Of a DNA stretch of 58,879 nucleotides, positions 35,220-44,454 are shown piece by piece. The notes below the pieces were generated by a model. The model was not told the DNA's origin. It did not search any database and saw only the letters and a program-made list of their open reading frames with translations. The stretch comes from Helicobacter saguini (lineage in GTDB: Bacteria; Campylobacterota; Campylobacteria; Campylobacterales; Helicobacteraceae), in assembly GCF_000762875.2 (NCBI RefSeq), contig NZ_JRMP02000018.1, positions 1 to 58,879 on the forward strand, read 5' to 3'. Position numbers and translations under genes: made by a program. Positions within the stretch are counted from its first letter, which is position 1; each line of letters begins with the position of its first letter.

Positions 35220-35349
35220 ATAAACTTTACATAATTAACGATTTTCTATGCAAAAATATGTTAAAATTGTAGTTTTATTGTAGCTAGGAAGTTGGGGCTA
35301 TATATTTAGGGAAAAAGTTATAAAATATGTAACAAAATGTGGAAAAAGT

Positions 35350-36216
35350 ATGGTGGATAATCAAGCTAAAAAATTAGAATCTATGATGAAAACTAAGGCG
35401 AATACGAAGTATATCGCGGTGACATCTGGCAAAGGTGGCGTGGGTAAAAGCACGATTAGTGCGAACTTGGCGTATAAGCTTAATAAGCTAGGCTTTAAAG
35501 TTGGAATCTTTGATGCGGATATTGGTCTTGCTAACCTTGATTTAATTTTTGGAATCAAGGTTGATAAAAATATCCTGCACGCGTTAAAGGGCGAAGTTAG
35601 CATTGATGATGTGGTGTATGAGATTGAGCCAAACTTGTATTTGATACCTGGTGATAGTGGTGAAGAGATTCTAAAGTATGCTGGTAGTAATATGAATGTG
35701 ATTGAGAAAGTGCTGCAGGAGAGTAGCATTTTGGATACGCTTGATTTTTTTGTGATTGATACGGGCGCTGGGATTGGTGCGCTAAATCAGTCGATTTTGC
35801 AGGCTAGTGAGTATATTATCGTGGTTACGATGCCTGACCCTTCCGCCATCACGGATGCTTACGCGACTATAAAGCTAAATGCGAACTCAAAACAGCCCAT
35901 TTTTATGATAATAAATATGTGTAAAAGTCAAAAGGAAGCCTTAGCAGTCTTTGAGCGAATGGAATCTATTACAAAAAAACATATACCAAATTTGACGTTA
36001 AAATACTTGGGCGGCTTGGAAAATAGCCCTGCGGTAAATAAGGCTACACGAAATCGTGCGTTAATTTCTAAGACAGAGCCTTATAATAGTTTTTCGGTTG
36101 GCATTGGCGATATTGCCGCGCTTTTGGTGCATGATGTTAGTGATATGGAACACAATATGCTTTTAGAGTCGCGTGGCTTTAAGAGTTTCTTTAAGCGAAT
36201 GATAGGATATTTGTAG
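35350..36216 (+). CDS. flhG: flagellar number regulator, MinD-like ATPase FlhG
   Basis: FlhG (YlxH) limits flagellar number and works with the GTPase FlhF at the cell pole. The N-terminal '[19 protein letters not shown]' (Walker A Lys33) and 'GIFDADIGLANLDLIFGI' identify the ParA/MinD family, and 'TGAGIGALNQSIL' replaces the MinD 'SPAGIE' block, as in FlhG. The basic C-terminal end ('FKSFFKRMIGYL') is amphipathic and may target the membrane. It heads the operon flhG-membrane protein-fliA-fliM-fliY. flhF, normally immediately upstream, is not here. The stop TAG lies in TAGATTCT. Confidence 0.93.
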   Translation: MVDNQAKKLESMMKTKANTKYIAVTSGKGGVGKSTISANLAYKLNKLGFKVGIFDADIGLANLDLIFGIKVDKNILHALKGEVSIDDVVYEIEPNLYLIPGDSGEEILKYAGSNMNVIEKVLQESSILDTLDFFVIDTGAGIGALNQSILQASEYIIVVTMPDPSAITDAYATIKLNANSKQPIFMIINMCKSQKEALAVFERMESITKKHIPNLTLKYLGGLENSPAVNKATRNRALISKTEPYNSFSVGIGDIAALLVHDVSDMEHNMLLESRGFKSFFKRMIGYL

Positions 36217-36318
36217 ATTCTCTTTTGTATAGTCAAAATATTAGAATTTATAGAATCTAAAGTTAGGAAAATCTAAAGTTAGGGGTTTTGTAGATTCTAG
36301 TATTTTGACTATATTTTG

Positions 36319-36389
36319 CAAAAACCTTTTTGCCCACGATGCGAGACTAGACTAAACGTCTGTCGCAGCGAGTGGGCGAAAAGTTTTTG
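36319..36389. repeat. 71-nt inverted repeat between flhG and the next flagellar gene
   Basis: CAAAAAC at the left pairs with GTTTTTG at the right, then TTTT with AAAA, GCCCAC (36332-36337) with GTGGGC, and GCGA-GAC with GTC-TGTCGC nearer the loop. The hairpin is GC-rich in its upper part. No strong U-tract follows, so it is more likely a palindromic repeat or mRNA-processing/attenuation hairpin than a terminator. It separates flhG from the rest of the flagellar operon. Confidence 0.65.
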
Positions 36390-36433
36390 TGAAGGATAAG
36401 CGAAGACGAATCTTTTTTAAAAGGATTTATAAA

Positions 36434-36745
36434 ATGTTACGGCAAGATAATTATGTTAGCTTTGCTATCGTTGTAGGTTTCTTTTTAGGGCTTATGTTTG
36501 GTGTGGTTAAGTTTGATGAGCCAGAGCTTATGGTCCTTTGGACGATTTTATCGACTATGGGGATTTACTTAATCACTCAGGTGTGTGTTTCGATTTTCTA
36601 CAAGTTTTCTAACGATGATGATTCTATCTTGCATAAGGCGAAGTTAGAAGAGAGCCTAGAGCATTATCGTAAAGAATTTGATAGAAAAGAGCAGGAAGCT
36701 CAAAGCATTAGAAACTTTATTAAAAGTATGCAAAGCACGGATTAG
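36434..36745 (+). CDS. conserved small membrane protein of the flhG-fliA cluster
   Basis: I start at ATG 36434 (MLRQDNYVSFAIVVGFFLG) after AAGGATTTATAAA. Two membrane segments (~8-27 and ~36-58) precede a cytoplasmic coiled coil ('KLEESLEHYRKEFDRKEQEA'). The same gene sits between flhG and fliA in H. pylori, where its function is not established. The TAG stop is in TAGAATCT. Confidence 0.8.
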   Translation: MLRQDNYVSFAIVVGFFLGLMFGVVKFDEPELMVLWTILSTMGIYLITQVCVSIFYKFSNDDDSILHKAKLEESLEHYRKEFDRKEQEAQSIRNFIKSMQSTD

Positions 36746-36789
36746 AATCTTAGATTCTATAAATTGAGAGAAAAAGTCAAAGGATATTA

Positions 36790-37512
36790 ATGCAACAGGC
36801 TTTAAATACACAAGTAAAAGCACAGGGCGCTTATGGCGAGTATTTGAAAAATTCACAAGATGAGCTTGCCTTGCAGTATTTACCAGCGGTAAAAGCTATG
36901 GCGTTTCGCTTAAAAGAGCGGCTGCCTAGCTCCATTGATATGAATGACTTAGTCTCAATCGGCACTGAGGAGCTAATCAAACTTGCAAGGCGATATGACG
37001 CTAGTATAAATGACTCCTTTTGGGGATATGCCAAAACGCGTGTAAATGGCGCTATGCTAGATTATTTGCGTAGCCTTGATGTCGTCTCACGAAGTAGCCG
37101 AAAGCTAATAAAGCAAATAGAAGTTGAAGTCTCAAAATACTTTAATGAATACGAAGAAGAGCCAAGCGATGAATATCTTGCAAAAGTTTTGAATGAAGAT
37201 ATTGAAAAAATCGCACAAGCAAAATTAGCCGTAGATATTTATGCGGTAGTCCCCTTAGATGAGCAGTTTAATGCGTTAGAAGATGGCGATATACTGCAGT
37301 ATTGCGAGCAAAAAGAGCTAGTTGATTTAATCCACAAAGTCTTGCATAAATTGCCAGAGCGAGACCAGCTAGTAATCCAGCTTTATTATTTAGAGGAGTT
37401 AAGTTTAAATGAGATTAGCGAGATTCTAAACATTACAGAATCTAGAATCTCCCAAATCTCAAAAGAAGTGATTAAAAAAATCCGCAAGGAAATAGGAGAA
37501 GCAAATGGCTAA
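36790..37512 (+). CDS. fliA: RNA polymerase sigma-28 factor (flagellar)
   Basis: FliA directs late flagellar gene transcription (flagellin and others). The sequence has region 2 ('SIDMNDLVSIGTEELIKLARRYD', 'FWGYAKTRVNGAMLDYLRSLD'), region 3, and region 4 with helix-turn-helix 'LNEISEILNITESRISQISK'. Length (240) is normal. fliM starts eight bases before its stop, so the two are coupled. No FlgM is nearby. Confidence 0.95.
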   Translation: MQQALNTQVKAQGAYGEYLKNSQDELALQYLPAVKAMAFRLKERLPSSIDMNDLVSIGTEELIKLARRYDASINDSFWGYAKTRVNGAMLDYLRSLDVVSRSSRKLIKQIEVEVSKYFNEYEEEPSDEYLAKVLNEDIEKIAQAKLAVDIYAVVPLDEQFNALEDGDILQYCEQKELVDLIHKVLHKLPERDQLVIQLYYLEELSLNEISEILNITESRISQISKEVIKKIRKEIGEANG

Positions 37513-38575
37513 GATTCTAAGTCAAGAGGAAATTGACTCTTTATTAAATGTCGTTGATGAAGAGGGTGCGGTAGAAGACGCCGAGCAAGCCGATATTGCC
37601 CCTGAGAAGCAAATCATAGTCTATGACTTTCGCCGCCCTAATCGTGTGAGCCGCGAACAGCTAAGAAGCTTTCGCTCCATACATGATAAAATGGCTAGAA
37701 ACCTTGCTAATCAAATCTCATCAGTTATGCGTTCAATCGTTGAGATTCAGCTACATAGCGTAGACCAGATGACTTATGGTGAGTTTTTGATGTCATTGCC
37801 TACGCCTACTAGCTTTAACGTCTTTTCTATGAAGCCACTTGATGGCGCAGGAGTTTTAGAGATAAATCCTAGCATTGCCTTTCCTATGATAGATAGACTT
37901 TTAGGTGGTCGGGGTGACCAGTATGATGATACGCGCGAGTTTTCTAATATTGAATTGAACTTGCTTGATACGATTTTACGACAAATTATGCAGAATCTAA
38001 AAGAGTCTTGGTCGGCGGTAGCAGAGATTTTCCCTAGCATTGATGCTAAGGAATCTAGCCCAAATGTCGTGCAAATCGTGGCACAAAACGAAGTTGTCGT
38101 AATGGTTGTTATGGAAATTGTTATCGGGCATAGTAGCGGTATGATGAATATTTGCTATCCTGTTATTTCGCTTGAGACGATATTAAACCGCTTGGCGAGT
38201 CGCGATTTAATGATGAGTGAAACAAGCGGTAAGAAATCTCGTAATAGGGAATTACAAGCATTAATCGGGGGCGCTGACGTGCATATTGCCGCTATGCTAG
38301 GTAGCACAGAGCTAGGGCTTAAAGAGATACTAGATTTGAAAGTTGGCGATGTGATAATGCTAGATAGGGTCGCTGATGATTGCGTTACCGTGAGTGTAGA
38401 TGGACGTGATAAGTATCGCGCTAAAATCGGTTTGCAAAGATTCCGTAAGACAATACAAATAATTGATGAAATCAAAACTGAAAAAGACCAAGTCAAAGAA
38501 ATGATAGAAATGCTAGAAGCACAACGCAAAAGCCGCGTAGCCGACCTAGCCGATGAAGGCGGCGGCGGAGACTAG
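37505..38575 (+). CDS. fliM: flagellar motor switch protein FliM
   Basis: FliM forms the middle of the C-ring and binds phosphorylated CheY through its N-terminal peptide, here 'ILSQEEIDSLL' (residues 4-14). The middle domain ('FRRPNRVSREQLRSFRSIHD', 'GGRGDQYDD') and the C-terminal SpoA/FliN-like domain ('LGLKEILDLKVGDVIMLD') are complete. Length 356. Translation is coupled to fliA by an eight-base overlap. The next gene, fliY, is separated by a 384-base repeat cluster. Confidence 0.95.
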   Translation: MAKILSQEEIDSLLNVVDEEGAVEDAEQADIAPEKQIIVYDFRRPNRVSREQLRSFRSIHDKMARNLANQISSVMRSIVEIQLHSVDQMTYGEFLMSLPTPTSFNVFSMKPLDGAGVLEINPSIAFPMIDRLLGGRGDQYDDTREFSNIELNLLDTILRQIMQNLKESWSAVAEIFPSIDAKESSPNVVQIVAQNEVVVMVVMEIVIGHSSGMMNICYPVISLETILNRLASRDLMMSETSGKKSRNRELQALIGGADVHIAAMLGSTELGLKEILDLKVGDVIMLDRVADDCVTVSVDGRDKYRAKIGLQRFRKTIQIIDEIKTEKDQVKEMIEMLEAQRKSRVADLADEGGGGD

Positions 38576-38959
38576 ATTTTATAATCTCACCTTAAGGGTG
38601 GTTGGGCGGGAATAGATAAAAGAAAATATTTAAAAATTAAATTTAGATTCTATAAACTATTCTTAAAAAGGGCGGTGGATGATAGGAAAATAAAAAGCTA
38701 AACTTTTTAGAATCTTTAGCAAATATAGAATCTAGATTCTATAAAAAATTAGATTTTAAAAAATATAGAATCTAGATTTTATTATTTCGCTTTGCGATTT
38801 TCCTAATCGCCCACCCACCACCATATTTTTTATAGAATCTAGATTCTATAATTATCTTACAAAAAGGTATAAAAATTGTTTAATACTAATAGCCATTTAA
38901 AAAACTTAGAATCTAGATTCTATAATTACAAAAATAGAATCTAGCAAAAGGAAAACAAA
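38576..38959. repeat. repeat cluster between fliM and fliY
   Basis: These 384 bases hold no credible gene. They contain three perfect AGAATCTAGATTCT palindromes (38727, 38834, 38908), several single TAGATTCTA copies, one full G-rich repeat in C-rich orientation (38802-38822) and two degenerate ones (38596-38615, 38670-38686). The fliY ribosome-binding site (AAAAGGAAAAC) is at the right end. In H. pylori these genes are close together, so this looks like local accumulation of the two repeat families. Confidence 0.85.
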
Positions 38960-39802
38960 ATGAATGATTTTATACAGCTTTTCATACAAGAAATGCAAGC
39001 CACAATCGATGGTATGATGGGTCGCACAGCGGTCGTTACGCACAAGGAGGACGGCAATGTAAGCGATGATTTGCTCCCAAATCCCTTTGGTATGGTAAGC
39101 GTGGATGTTACGCTAAATGGCTCTAAAGTCAGCTCCATAGGCTTTATTATGCCAGAACTACTCGCTACCGCCTTGCCTGACTTAATGATGGGGGGTGAGG
39201 GCAACACAGGCAAGGACTTGATGGATGATGATGATAAAGATGGCTTGAAAGAGGTCTTTCAATCTATCACAGGTGCGCTATCTACGGCACTTGGGGGCAG
39301 CAGCAACTTACCGCATTTCGCCTTTTCCATAGCCGAAGTAAAAAATGTCGAATCAGGTGGCGCATTAACCGAATATCAAAAAGCAAGCCACTTTGATGTC
39401 AAAATAGATTCAGTAGAATCACAGCTAATAATGCTTACCACAAACGACCTACTAACGCATGGAGCGAAAGCAGATTCTAAAGCCGAAGCCCACGCAGGCG
39501 GCGGTGGCGGTGGCAAAGCCGACTTTAGTGCTAAAGAAATGCGAAACATAGGAATGCTACTTGACATCGGCTTAAATGTGAAAGTACGCATCGGGCAAAA
39601 GCGAATGTTGTTGAAAGATGTAATCTCAATGGATATAGGAAGCGTAGTCGAGCTAAACCAACTAGCAAGCGACCCGCTAGAAATCCTAGTCAATGACAAA
39701 ATCATAGGCAAGGGCGAAGTAGTAGTAGTGGATGGAAACTTCGCCATACAAATCACAGAAATCGGCTCACGCCACGAACGCTTAGAATCCCTCCGCAGCT
39801 AA
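38960..39802 (+). CDS. fliY: flagellar motor switch protein FliY
   Basis: FliY is a C-ring protein with a C-terminal FliN domain, found with FliM in Helicobacter. The N-terminal ~170 residues resemble the FliM/CheC-like middle domain ('GGEGNTGKDLMDDDDKDG', 'EVFQSITGALSTALG'). A Gly-rich linker (~175-188) follows, and residues ~195-280 are the SpoA/FliN domain ('DIGLNVKVRIGQKRMLLKDV'). Length 280 is normal. One repeat-coded 'KADSK' lies in the linker. A downstream DedA gene begins 128 bases later. Confidence 0.92.
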   Translation: MNDFIQLFIQEMQATIDGMMGRTAVVTHKEDGNVSDDLLPNPFGMVSVDVTLNGSKVSSIGFIMPELLATALPDLMMGGEGNTGKDLMDDDDKDGLKEVFQSITGALSTALGGSSNLPHFAFSIAEVKNVESGGALTEYQKASHFDVKIDSVESQLIMLTTNDLLTHGAKADSKAEAHAGGGGGGKADFSAKEMRNIGMLLDIGLNVKVRIGQKRMLLKDVISMDIGSVVELNQLASDPLEILVNDKIIGKGEVVVVDGNFAIQITEIGSRHERLESLRS

Positions 39803-39930
39803 CCACACAAACTATAACGTTGATAAATATTACATTGTAACTAATAACTTTATTAAAATTACAAAAAAAATTTCTTAAATTCAAAAAGATTCTATAAAAT
39901 ACGCAAATTATAGAATCTAAAAGGCCGAAA

Positions 39931-40653
39931 ATGGATACGCAAGATAAATCTAGCAAGATTAAATATATCATAATCGCTATTATTGTCCTGTGCGTAATAC
40001 TTTGCCTTTATTTTTACCTAAAAAATTCTAACATTTCATTTGAAAAAGCGATAAAAGAAGCGTGGGAAAATCATGTTGAAGACTGGGGATATTTGATTTT
40101 ATTTTTATGGAGCATTTTGGAGGGTGAATGGGGGCTGCTCTTGGCTGGTATCGCTTCACATCAAGGGTATTTGCATGTTGGATTTTGCATTTTTATTGCT
40201 GGGCTTGGCGGCTTTACAGGCGACCAGATTTACTTTTACATCGGGCGGCTAAATAAGGGCTATGTGCAGAAAAAATTTCGCAAACAACGTCGCAAATTTG
40301 CGTTGGCGTCAAGACTTATGCAAAAGTATGGATGGCCTATAATTTTTGTGCAACGATATATGTATGGACTTCGCACCATTATTCCTATAAGTATCGGTTT
40401 GACGCGATATTCTGCGATAAAATTTGCCATTATAAACCTTATATCTGCGTGGGTGTGGGCGGCGATTACGATTGTGCCAGCGTGGTATTTTGGCGAGCAG
40501 ATTTTAGAGTTTTTAGCGAAATTTTTTGCCACTTTAAAGCAAAATCCTGCGTTATTTGCGATTTTATCGGTTATAATTCTATGTTTTATCGCCTTATTTT
40601 TATATCTCAAACGCAAAAGGCAAAACTCATTATTAAAGGAAAAAAATGGATAA
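39931..40653 (+). CDS. DedA family membrane protein
   Basis: DedA proteins are inner-membrane transporters or scramblases implicated in undecaprenyl phosphate or phospholipid recycling. The signature 'GGFTGDQIYFYIGRLNKGYV' and 'FVQRYMYGLRTIIPISIGLT' are present, with about five to six membrane segments. 240 residues. The stop overlaps the pepA start by eight bases. The DedA-pepA pair is also found in H. pylori. Confidence 0.9.
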   Translation: MDTQDKSSKIKYIIIAIIVLCVILCLYFYLKNSNISFEKAIKEAWENHVEDWGYLILFLWSILEGEWGLLLAGIASHQGYLHVGFCIFIAGLGGFTGDQIYFYIGRLNKGYVQKKFRKQRRKFALASRLMQKYGWPIIFVQRYMYGLRTIIPISIGLTRYSAIKFAIINLISAWVWAAITIVPAWYFGEQILEFLAKFFATLKQNPALFAILSVIILCFIALFLYLKRKRQNSLLKEKNG

Positions 40654-42112
40654 TTTGAATATTCGACTAGCCAAAGCCCCGAGCGGGACGCAGATTCTAT
40701 TCGTCAGCAAAGATGATTTGGGTAAGAAAAGTATTAAAGATTCTAAGCTTTTAAAGGAGCTTTGGGCTGAGGCTAAGGGTAGTTTTTACGCGCAAAATAG
40801 TAAGATTCTATATGTCGGCGTTAAAAAAGATTCTAAAGAGTTTAGCGATATTGACACTTACGCACACGCCGCCGCACACGCTGCAAGGGCGTTAAAAGGG
40901 CTAAAAATTATAGAATCTTATTTTGATTTTAAGGGCTTTGATTTGGCTAAAACAGAGCAGATTTTGCAAGGATTTTTGCTTGGGAGCTATGAGTTTAGCG
41001 GGTATAAGCACTCAAAAGATTCCGCAGAAAAGCTTACAGCTACGATAAATGCGCTGAATCTAGATTCTAAGATTCTGCAATCTACACAGATTATTTGTAA
41101 AAATGTGAATTTTGTCCGCGACATTGTAAATACTCCGCCAAATATCGCAAATAGCGAGTATCTATCAAGCCTAGCTCAAAATAGCGTAGTGGCAATCTCG
41201 CGTAAGTTTAAAAATGCTGATATAAAGGCAGTTTTGCGTAGTAATTCATATTTAGAAGAGCAAAAAATGGGTGCATTTTTGGCGGTAAATCAGGCGTCAA
41301 ATTTCCCGGCTTTCCTAGCGCATTTGAGTTATAAACCATTAGAATTTAAGGCTACATCTAAGTCTAAGGCTAAGAAGATTCCAAAAGTCGCTATCGTTGG
41401 CAAGGGTTTGGTGTATGATACAGGCGGCTTGAGCCTTAAACCAGCTGATTATATGACTACGATGAAAGCGGATAAGGGCGGTGCGTGCGCGGTTTTGGGT
41501 GCGTTTTTAAGTGCGGTGGAGTTAGGGCTAAATATCGAGCTGCACGCCATTATGGGTATCACGGATAATGCGATAGGCAAAAGCGCGTATCGCCCAGATG
41601 ATATTCTTATTTCGCGTGAAAAGAAAAGCATTGAGGTGAAAAATACTGATGCGGAGGGTCGGCTAGTGTTGGCTGATTGCTTAAGCTACGCGCAAGATTT
41701 GGATGTGGATTATATTATCGATTTTGCGACATTGACAGGTGCGTGTGTGGTCGCTTTGGGCGAATATACAAGTGGCGTTATGGGCTTTAATGAGGCTTTA
41801 AAATCGCAGTTTGTAGAATCTGCTTTGCGTAGCGGCGAGTTAGCACACACACTGCCCTTTAACTCGCATTTGAAAAAACTTATAGAATCTAAAATCGCGG
41901 ATGTTTCTAACACGTCTAGCTCACGTTATGGCGGGGCAATCACAGCTGGGCTATTTTTGAGCGAATTTATAAGGGAAGAATATAAGCAAAAGTGGCTACA
42001 TATCGACATCGCAGGTCCTGCGTTCGTGGAAAAAGAGTGGGGGGTAAATCCACACGGGGCAAGTGGCGCAGGTGTTCGCTCCTGCGTAGAATTCTTACGG
42101 AATCTAAAATAA
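40646..42112 (+). CDS. pepA: leucyl aminopeptidase (M17)
   Basis: PepA removes N-terminal amino acids from peptides with two metal ions. The metal/active-site segments are 'VGKGLVYDTGGLSLKPADYM' and 'NTDAEGRLVLADCLSYA', plus 'DFATLTGACVVALG'. Length 488 is typical. A few repeat-coded residues lie in the N-terminal domain, which tolerates change. It is translationally coupled to DedA upstream. Helicobacter PepA has been studied as a cytosolic peptidase. Confidence 0.95.
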   Translation: MDNLNIRLAKAPSGTQILFVSKDDLGKKSIKDSKLLKELWAEAKGSFYAQNSKILYVGVKKDSKEFSDIDTYAHAAAHAARALKGLKIIESYFDFKGFDLAKTEQILQGFLLGSYEFSGYKHSKDSAEKLTATINALNLDSKILQSTQIICKNVNFVRDIVNTPPNIANSEYLSSLAQNSVVAISRKFKNADIKAVLRSNSYLEEQKMGAFLAVNQASNFPAFLAHLSYKPLEFKATSKSKAKKIPKVAIVGKGLVYDTGGLSLKPADYMTTMKADKGGACAVLGAFLSAVELGLNIELHAIMGITDNAIGKSAYRPDDILISREKKSIEVKNTDAEGRLVLADCLSYAQDLDVDYIIDFATLTGACVVALGEYTSGVMGFNEALKSQFVESALRSGELAHTLPFNSHLKKLIESKIADVSNTSSSRYGGAITAGLFLSEFIREEYKQKWLHIDIAGPAFVEKEWGVNPHGASGAGVRSCVEFLRNLK

Positions 42113-42146
42113 CTGAGCAAGAAGTATTGTTTAATTAATGTTTTAA

Positions 42147-42593
42147 TTAATCTTCATATTTCTCAAACATTTTTTTTAGTAAAGATTCTATTAACTCATA
42201 AGCTTTAAAAAAGCTATCTATAGAGTCATAATATGGATCTATGATATCTTCATTATTACCAAATTCACCTAATTTAAAAACTTTTTCTTTTGGAAAACCT
42301 AATGCTAAAATATCACGTTTGTTATTAGAATCCATTGCTATTATCAAATCAAATTCTTTGTCATTATTATTTATTTGGCGACTTTTTTGCCTACTAATAT
42401 CAATGCCATGAATTTTTGCAACTTTTATAGAACGAGAATCTGGCGACTCTCCACTATGAAAGCCACTAATACCACAAGAGTCTATTTTTAAATTCCATTG
42501 ATTTTTATTGCTAATGCTAGTTGCTATTCCTTCTGCTAATGGAGAGCGACAAATATTGCCCATGCACACAAATAATACACTTCTTAATTTCAA
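42147..42593 (-). CDS. low-molecular-weight protein-tyrosine phosphatase
   Basis: The catalytic loop 'CMGNICRS' gives C-x5-R with Cys10 and Arg16, and the general-acid Asp is in 'IIDPYYDS'. These define the LMW phosphatase family (Wzb/YwlE-like or arsenate-reductase-like). The N-terminus 'SVLFVCMGNICRSPLAEG' is fully typical. At 148 residues it is normal. No polysaccharide-kinase gene is adjacent. Substrate unknown. Confidence 0.92.
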   Translation of the reverse strand: MKLRSVLFVCMGNICRSPLAEGIATSISNKNQWNLKIDSCGISGFHSGESPDSRSIKVAKIHGIDISRQKSRQINNNDKEFDLIIAMDSNNKRDILALGFPKEKVFKLGEFGNNEDIIDPYYDSIDSFFKAYELIESLLKKMFEKYED

Positions 42594-42790
42594 AATTACT
42601 CCTAATAAGTTTGCAAATAATTATAGACAAATATTTTAAAACTTTTAGCACAAAAATTCAAATAATAAATTCTGTAATCTACAATGTGCAAAATTTTACC
42701 TAAAATATATTTCTAAAACAAAAATTTAAAGTCGATTTTAAATTAGATTCTATAATGTTAGAATCTAAACTTAAGATTTAAGGATAAAAA

Positions 42791-43174
42791 ATGAATGCGA
42801 TTTCGCTTTTAATGGTGCGGCTGGCTGTTGGGATGAGTATGTTTGGGCATGGATTTGTGCGGCTGCCAAAACTTACTATCTTTGCAGAAGCGATGGCTAA
42901 AAACTTTGAATCTACCATTTTGCCTAGCTATTTTACGCTTACTTTTGGGTATATTCTGCCTTGCGTTGAGCTGCTTGTTGGGGTGATGCTGCTGCTTGGT
43001 TTGTGGGTGCGTTTTGCTCTGCTGCTTGGCTGTGGGACGATGATTTCGCTTATTTTTGGCTCTAGTTTGCTTGAGCAGTGGGGGTATATTTCTATTCAGC
43101 TTATTCACATTGCGTTTTTTGCACTGCTACTAAATTTTCGCCATAATGACATTTATTGCTTGAAAAAAGATTAA
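42791..43174 (+). CDS. DoxX family membrane protein
   Basis: Four membrane segments in 127 residues with 'MVRLAVGMSMFGHGFVRLPK' near the start and the central 'PCVELLVGVMLLLGLWVRF' match DoxX/DoxD-type small membrane proteins. Their role is linked to redox or sulfur metabolism in some bacteria but is mostly undefined. An AAGGATAAAAA site precedes the ATG. It is followed by an MFS transporter gene 58 bases later. Confidence 0.8.
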   Translation: MNAISLLMVRLAVGMSMFGHGFVRLPKLTIFAEAMAKNFESTILPSYFTLTFGYILPCVELLVGVMLLLGLWVRFALLLGCGTMISLIFGSSLLEQWGYISIQLIHIAFFALLLNFRHNDIYCLKKD

Positions 43175-43232
43175 ATATTTTAAATTAGATTCTATAATTT
43201 CATTGTAAAAACAAAAACTTAGGAAATCCATA

Positions 43233-44405
43233 ATGCAAGGCTATATGAAAGTTATAATATTACTAGCTTTTTCGTCATTTTGTATGGGTGTGGCGGAATT
43301 TATCGTTTCTGGAATCTTACCTGCCTTAAGCCTGCACTATGGCGTCTTAGAAGCCGAAGCGGGCAATCTAGCCACACTTTACGCACTAGGCGTAGTAATC
43401 GGCGCGCCCATCATAAGCGTTTTAATCTCGCGCTGGACTTACAAGATTCAACTCGCATTCACACTTTTAGTCTTTTGCGCGGCAAATTTTAGCATTTTTT
43501 TATTTGATAGCTTCGCACTAGCCCTTATTTCACGCTTTATTTCAGGGCTAATGCACGGACTATTTTTCGTGGTCGCCACGCTTGTCGCCTTGAAAGTCTC
43601 GCCAAAAGAGAAGGTTAGCACCTGTCTAAGCCTTATGGTAAGCGGTCTTACAATTGCATTAGTAACGGGAATCCCACTTGGAATCTTCCTTTCAGAATCT
43701 TATGGATTGCTTTTCCCATTCGCATTTATCGCGGCTGTGAGCTTTTTTGTCGCCGCCTTAGCCCTAGTCATTATGCCACGCATTGAGGGCGTGCAGGGCA
43801 ATCTTAAAAACTTGCTAATCGCATTCAAATTCCCGCCATTAATTCAGGGCTTTTTAATCACCGCATTCACCTGCGGCTCGATGTTTGTGATATATTTATA
43901 CTTGCGTGTTTTCTTAGAGCAGCATGGCTTTTCATCGGCTGAAATCAAACGCGTGTATTTATACTATGGCATCGCCGCGATTTTGGGCAATCTTTTTGGT
44001 GGAAAATTAACCGACAACAAAGGCTCATACTACGCTTTGGTCATCATTTTAGTCTCGCAAATCGTGTGCTACACACTAATGAGCGTCACGCATATTTTCT
44101 CATATTATGTGATAATTGCGAATGTGATGTTGTTTGGATTTTTTGGCTTTTCAAGCATTTCGCCTTTGAAAATGCTCTGCTCCCACCTTGCGCGAACTTT
44201 CACACCCAAAACGCAAAATGACACAATAGCAGTGAATGAGGGCGCATTCAATGTCGGCATTGCCCTTGCAAGTTTCATCGGCGGACTTGTAATGCATGGG
44301 ATAAATGTGAATTTCAATGGGCTCACCGCGGCAATTTTTAGCTTGTGCGCGTTGGTGATTTTGATGTTTTATGTGAGAAAAGCGTATTTTAAGGGAAATG
44401 TATAG
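43233..44405 (+). CDS. MFS transporter, AraJ/sugar-efflux-like
   Basis: Twelve membrane segments in 390 residues, with the AraJ/YdhP-type N-terminus 'FCMGVAEFIVSGILPALS' and 'GNLATLYALGVVIGAPIISV' marking this MFS subfamily, which exports sugars, arabinose derivatives or drugs. Between TM10 and TM11 the conserved 'NEGAFNVGIALASFIGG' is seen. AGGAAAT precedes the ATG. The substrate is unknown. Confidence 0.9.
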   Translation: MQGYMKVIILLAFSSFCMGVAEFIVSGILPALSLHYGVLEAEAGNLATLYALGVVIGAPIISVLISRWTYKIQLAFTLLVFCAANFSIFLFDSFALALISRFISGLMHGLFFVVATLVALKVSPKEKVSTCLSLMVSGLTIALVTGIPLGIFLSESYGLLFPFAFIAAVSFFVAALALVIMPRIEGVQGNLKNLLIAFKFPPLIQGFLITAFTCGSMFVIYLYLRVFLEQHGFSSAEIKRVYLYYGIAAILGNLFGGKLTDNKGSYYALVIILVSQIVCYTLMSVTHIFSYYVIIANVMLFGFFGFSSISPLKMLCSHLARTFTPKTQNDTIAVNEGAFNVGIALASFIGGLVMHGINVNFNGLTAAIFSLCALVILMFYVRKAYFKGNV

Positions 44406-44454
44406 ATTGTATTTTGAGTATTTTAATTGATACAATAATTACAAAACAAGATTT

